Of a DNA stretch of 64,000 nucleotides, positions 60,082-64,000 are shown one piece after another (the first letter of the stretch is position 1; each line of letters opens with the position of its first letter). The translations under genes and the position numbers were made by a program. The notes beneath the pieces are model-generated. The model was not told the DNA's origin and made no database searches. It saw only the letters and a program-made list of their open reading frames with translations. Location of the stretch: assembly GCA_000499405.2 (NCBI GenBank), contig HG738139.1:7588616-7652615 (forward strand), in the 5' to 3' direction. The stretch is from Onchocerca volvulus. Its lineage: Eukaryota; Nematoda; Chromadorea; Rhabditida; Onchocercidae.

Positions 60082-63000
60082 ATGGTAGGTAGAAGTGCGG
60101 TAAAACAACGATCCACACCTGCACATGAGTCGTCTATTAAAGATCTTGTACAAACACCCTCGTCATTGCCTACGAGCAGCATGTAAGTTTAATCTTTTCA
60201 CTTTCTATGTATTTTATTATTCTTGAGCTATATTTGTGATTTCATACATTATTTCACTTCGTTAAACAAGTATAATTTGTGTCACGTGTCTCTCTAACCA
60301 TTCGAAATATTGTATCCATTTCTCGATTGCTAGGTAACGGGAGAAAAGTAAGAAATTTTGCATATAAAGCTTTGATAAAAAACAGAGAGAGTAAGTAATA
60401 TGAAATCAGAACAGTTATGTATTAGTAAATGAAATATACTTGTATTTTTATTATATACCTCCAATTACTTTATCTAATGTTTGTTGATCGTTTCTCTATA
60501 ATATATTGAATTCGTTTCCTTTATCTTAATAATGGTGAAAAATTCTGCTTATCCACTTGAAAGTTTAGAACATCAGAACATAGCATAACTAATTAGTAAT
60601 ATTTGATGCGGCAATTCATTGCTTCCTATTGTTTTCTTTTACCTTCAGATCTATGCTGTCAGCACCATTGGATGCTTCTTCTCGGGCAGCCTTAATAAAC
60701 GATGGAAATTATGAATTTGGCGAAATTGATAACTTAATTCAAAGGTACTTAGCAAATATGCAGTATAAAACGGCACTGTTTTGGGCAGACAAACGATTAG
60801 CACTGTGTCGGAAAAATGGATCCCAACCATCATTCATTGATATGGCTCGATTTATCAAGGTTCCATTTGTATTCCAGATACAAAAAAGTTAATATTGAAG
60901 AGAAAGAATGATATTTCAAATACATTGTAGTCAAGGTTATTAATGACTATAATGTATTTGAAGTTTTTTATATTATTCTTCTTCAGTTGAAGTGCAGATA
61001 AGTAGATTTCATAGTGTTAAGCAAGTTATTTGAGTTGAAATTTGTAAAGAACTTTTGAATTATAATAGAAGACATGATTATGGTTCATTCAACTTTCGGA
61101 TTCTTTGTTTCATAGGTACTATATATAATAAGTACAGAAATTTTTTACTAAATTTTACTGAAATGTAAAAATATAAATCTCATCTTTTTTGAAGGTTTTG
61201 GCAGCTGCTGGAGAATGGACACGTTTGATGGCTTACTGTGATCGTCATGAACTTATTATGAAACACATGTTCTTCGCTTATTTTTATGTAAATGCACTTT
61301 ATAGGAAGAAGTTATTTATGGAAATACTCAAATTAAAACTAGGTACTGGGGTAGGTCATTTTCATATTTCTTGTTTCTTCAAAAGTAATATTTTCCTGGT
61401 ATTGCTTGTAAAGAGCGGAATCAGAAAATTCAAAATTTCTTCATTCTCGTGAATGAAAAATTTTGATTTTCCATTCCGGATTCAATTGAATTTGCCGAAA
61501 TTTTAAATGAAAATTTATGAATAATGCATTTTTGAAGGATCGGTGTCATGATCTCGTATTTTCCATTATGCCTCATATGGTTCAACTCTCCAAACCGAAG
61601 TCTTTTGTTCCAAATTCTGAAGAAGTAGCTGCGCTTGATAAAATGTCAGAAGATTTACAGGTAACATTTTTTGAGATTAATACTGTTGCATGAAAAAAGC
61701 TACTATTTTTAAGTGAAATTCTGCAGAGTTTTTCAGGAATGTTTTTTGATATATTTCTCATAATAAGCTGAGTGCCTTCAAATTCATTCTTTCTCTCAAT
61801 ATTTAGATTGAAGCAGGACTATTGCTTTTATTAGGAAAAGCTTATTTGATAACTCAGAATCGTCGCGCAGCATTTTCCTGTTTACAAGGAGCCGTTTATA
61901 AAGATAATTCTTGTATTGAGGCATTTGAACTTATCCAAAAATATCGACTTTATTCAAAACAGCGCTTTGAAGAATTGATTGAAAGGTCATTGATTTCTTA
62001 GCTACTTGTTTTAATGCTTTTTCATTTCTTCATGCCGATTTATTTGTTCTGTTCCTTTGCATTTTTTGAGAATCTTTGTAATGACGACTATTGATGATAA
62101 CAACTTTTAGAAATTCATCAACTTTATTTCAGATCCGGAGATAAAAGCAGTATGGTTATAGTTCTTCGGAATCATTATTTTTCTCAAGGAAACAAAAATG
62201 CAAGTTTAAAAAATAATCTTATTGTGAACTTTTCATTTCATCTCATATTTTTTTCGTTTTCATTATAATTAAATTCATTCATTTTTGCAGCTGAATGCAG
62301 ATGCCTCAATAAATGAAGCTTTAATGACGGATTTATCAATTCTTACTGCACGAGCGGCATATCTGTACCAAACTGGTGATCTCACCGGAGCTTATAATAT
62401 TACGAATGAAATTTTAAACGAGGCTGGCATATTCCAGGTTTCAGTTTTTTGCTTAAGAATTTGCAAAATTGAACATGATCATTCATAATTATATGATGAA
62501 ATAACTTGATTAAGATAGAAGCAGTAATAAATGATAAACATCACAGTCAGTTCACTCAATTTTATACCATTTGTGTTTTTTCTCATTTCTTTTCATTTAT
62601 ATTTGACTCCAACTTAAATTATTTGGCAATAATTATAGCATTAATTACATATTACTTCACTTATTGTTTTGAATATACCTTTTTCTTCAAATGTCTTTTT
62701 GCCCTTATTTTGTTGAGATACATTTATTCATCGTTTCCGGTATGATTTCTAGCTTTAGGATTGTTTATTAATTCATATCGCAACCTTGGTGCAGTTGCGA
62801 AAATTCGAAAACCTCTTTATATTAGCACATCAGCTGGTCGATAGTCAACCAGATAATGAAGTTAGCTGGTATACCGTTGGTTGCTATTACTATTCTATTG
62901 GACAACTGGGAGCGGCAAAAAACTTTCTAAGTAAGTTTTCAATTTTATCATAAATTCGGTCGTTTTCTTTATTAGGAGTTGGTTTTAAATAAGAAATATT

Positions 63001-63794
63001 GGAATGATAATAATTTTTGTAAGTTTTTTAAAGTTAATATTCTTTTCAGTTATTAGGTTTCAGTTCGATTTTACTATATACTGTACTGAATTTGTTTAGA
63101 ACAATAATAAGAAGAAACTTTTTCTTGCCTTTATCCATAGTGACAGATAAAATAATCAGTTGGAGAAGCAACGCCAAAAAATTGAATCCTTGTAAGATCA
63201 ACTTCTTCAGATAAATGTACATCGATGAATTGTGCATTCGGTGAAGGTTGGTTAGCATTTGGACATGCTCTTACTGCAGAATCAGAACATGAACAAGCGA
63301 TGAATTGCTATTTGAGGGTAAATTATTTGAAATAGTTCCGAAGTATTCAAAGGATATATAATTAAGTTTAATAAGATTGACCATAAATTATTTATATTCT
63401 GATTCCTCATTTTTTATAGGATTTTCATCTTTTCATAGCAGTCCCTTCTTTCATCATAAATAAAATTATTATACAAACATTTTTTGTTTCATCTAATTTT
63501 TTAGCTTCTCCTGTCATTATAACAAGCGAATCTACAATTAAATCCCGTATTAGAAATTGAGGTTCAGTCGGTGAAATGAATAATTGGAAATCCATAAAAT
63601 CTTTATGTTATAGGCATCACGAGTGTTGGAAGGTAGCTTCGAACCATTGTTGTATATAGGACTCGAATATGCTTATGCAAATAATACGAAATTAGCGCAA
63701 GATTTTTTGAAGGATGCAGCTGAAATAGCTGGTGATAATGCGCTTGTGTTACATGAGCAAGGTTGCATTTGCTACATGAAAAAAGAATGGGAAA
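60082..63794 (+). CDS. emb-27: anaphase-promoting complex subunit Cdc16/APC6 (partial, continues past the window)
   Basis: TPR scaffold subunit of the APC/C ubiquitin ligase, needed for metaphase-anaphase transition. Exons: 60082-60182, 60649-60859, 61195-61350, 61538-61660, 61807-61985, 62133-62203, 62301-62437, 62795-62930, 63211-63317, 63614-63794; 467 codons so far of an expected ~600-650. TPR-like repeats are clear: QYKTALFWADKRLAL, YFYVNALYRKK, LLLLLGKAYLITQNRRAAFSCL, AAYLYQTGDLTGAYNI, EVSWYTVGCYYYSIGQLGAAKNFL, GWLAFGHALTAESEHEQAMNCY and FEPLLYIGLEYAYANNTKLAQDFL, the latter two being the signature Cdc16 stretch. The N-terminal 33 residues (Ser/Thr/Lys-rich) are less certain; an alternative start is the Met in exon 2 at 60653. 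Exon 7 must use the second of two acceptors 10 bp apart to keep frame. The gene is cut after the donor at 63795. Confidence 0.9.
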
Positions 63795-64000
63795 GTATGT
63801 TTTCGATCTCTATAGCTTCAAAACAACTAAGTTTTTAAAAGATGTTTTATTCTTTGAAGTTCTGCAACTATTTAATTTTTAGTTACAGGCCATGATTAGT
63901 AGCTATGTAGCTCGTTGTTGCAAAAAATAATTTCCATTTTGCATTTTAAATAGACAATATCAGGTCATTTGCTTTGACTTTTTTGTCTAAGCTATATATT
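63795..64000 (+). other. Cdc16 intron at the right edge
   Basis: Begins with a GTATGT donor; no further coding exon is seen before the window ends. Confidence 0.7.

Noticed and set aside
58610..60088. Nup98-96 and Cdc16 as an operon
   Set aside because: The 1.47-kb spacing is far larger than typical nematode operon spacers, and no SL2-type context could be recognised by eye.

Overview
The window is AT-rich (roughly 70% A+T by eye) nuclear DNA of a multicellular animal. Genes are split into many small exons of about 50-250 bp. Introns use GT-AG, with two probable GC-AG cases, and acceptors are mostly short TTTCAG/TTTTAG types. Several start codons sit directly behind an acceptor-like CAG, as expected for spliced-leader trans-splicing. 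With the nematode-restricted FAR (fatty acid/retinol-binding) family and nematode-like housekeeping genes, this points to a nematode, most likely a spirurid/filarial-type worm. The species cannot be fixed from sequence alone.

Layout. (1) 912-3844, minus: serine hydroxymethyltransferase; its last exons lie before base 1. (2) 6905-8660 and 10107-11599, minus: a tandem pair of secreted FAR-like lipid-binding proteins with matching exon structure; one intron holds a 9-bp minisatellite. (3) 13546-15133, plus: non-muscle myosin regulatory light chain (mlc-4 type). (4) 15134-20304: no confident gene, but a near-perfect fold-back repeat and a short non-autonomous Helitron with both termini. (5) 20305-21384, plus: an unrecognised Cys-rich protein, convergent with (6) 23280-24501, minus: exons of a B-box-like Cys/His zinc-finger protein. 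(7) 26696-33473, minus: a complete 14-exon polypeptide N-acetylgalactosaminyltransferase (gly-5-like). (8) 33474-37763: gene-poor, with a second Helitron-family fragment. (9) 37764-39066, minus: an unrecognised single-pass membrane protein built from six small exons. (10) 43855-44519, plus: a two-exon small secreted protein. (11) 45792-58609, plus: the 35-exon Nup98-Nup96 precursor. (12) 60082 to the window end, plus: Cdc16/APC6 (emb-27 type), cut by the right edge.

Exon models were built by hand. For each joined gene, codon phase at every junction was checked and the summed length is a multiple of three where the gene is complete. The Nup98-96 (1653 aa), GalNAc-transferase (630 aa), MLC (171 aa) and FAR (215 and 276 aa) models are therefore internally consistent, but no transcript or database evidence was available.

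Functionally the window mixes housekeeping genes (one-carbon metabolism, actomyosin contraction, mucin-type O-glycosylation, nuclear pore, anaphase-promoting complex) with nematode-specific secreted lipid carriers and at least four genes I cannot name. Nup98-96 and Cdc16 lie in the same orientation 1.5 kb apart; that spacing is too long to argue for an operon from sequence alone. I saw no CRISPR, prokaryotic, phage or viral gene content.
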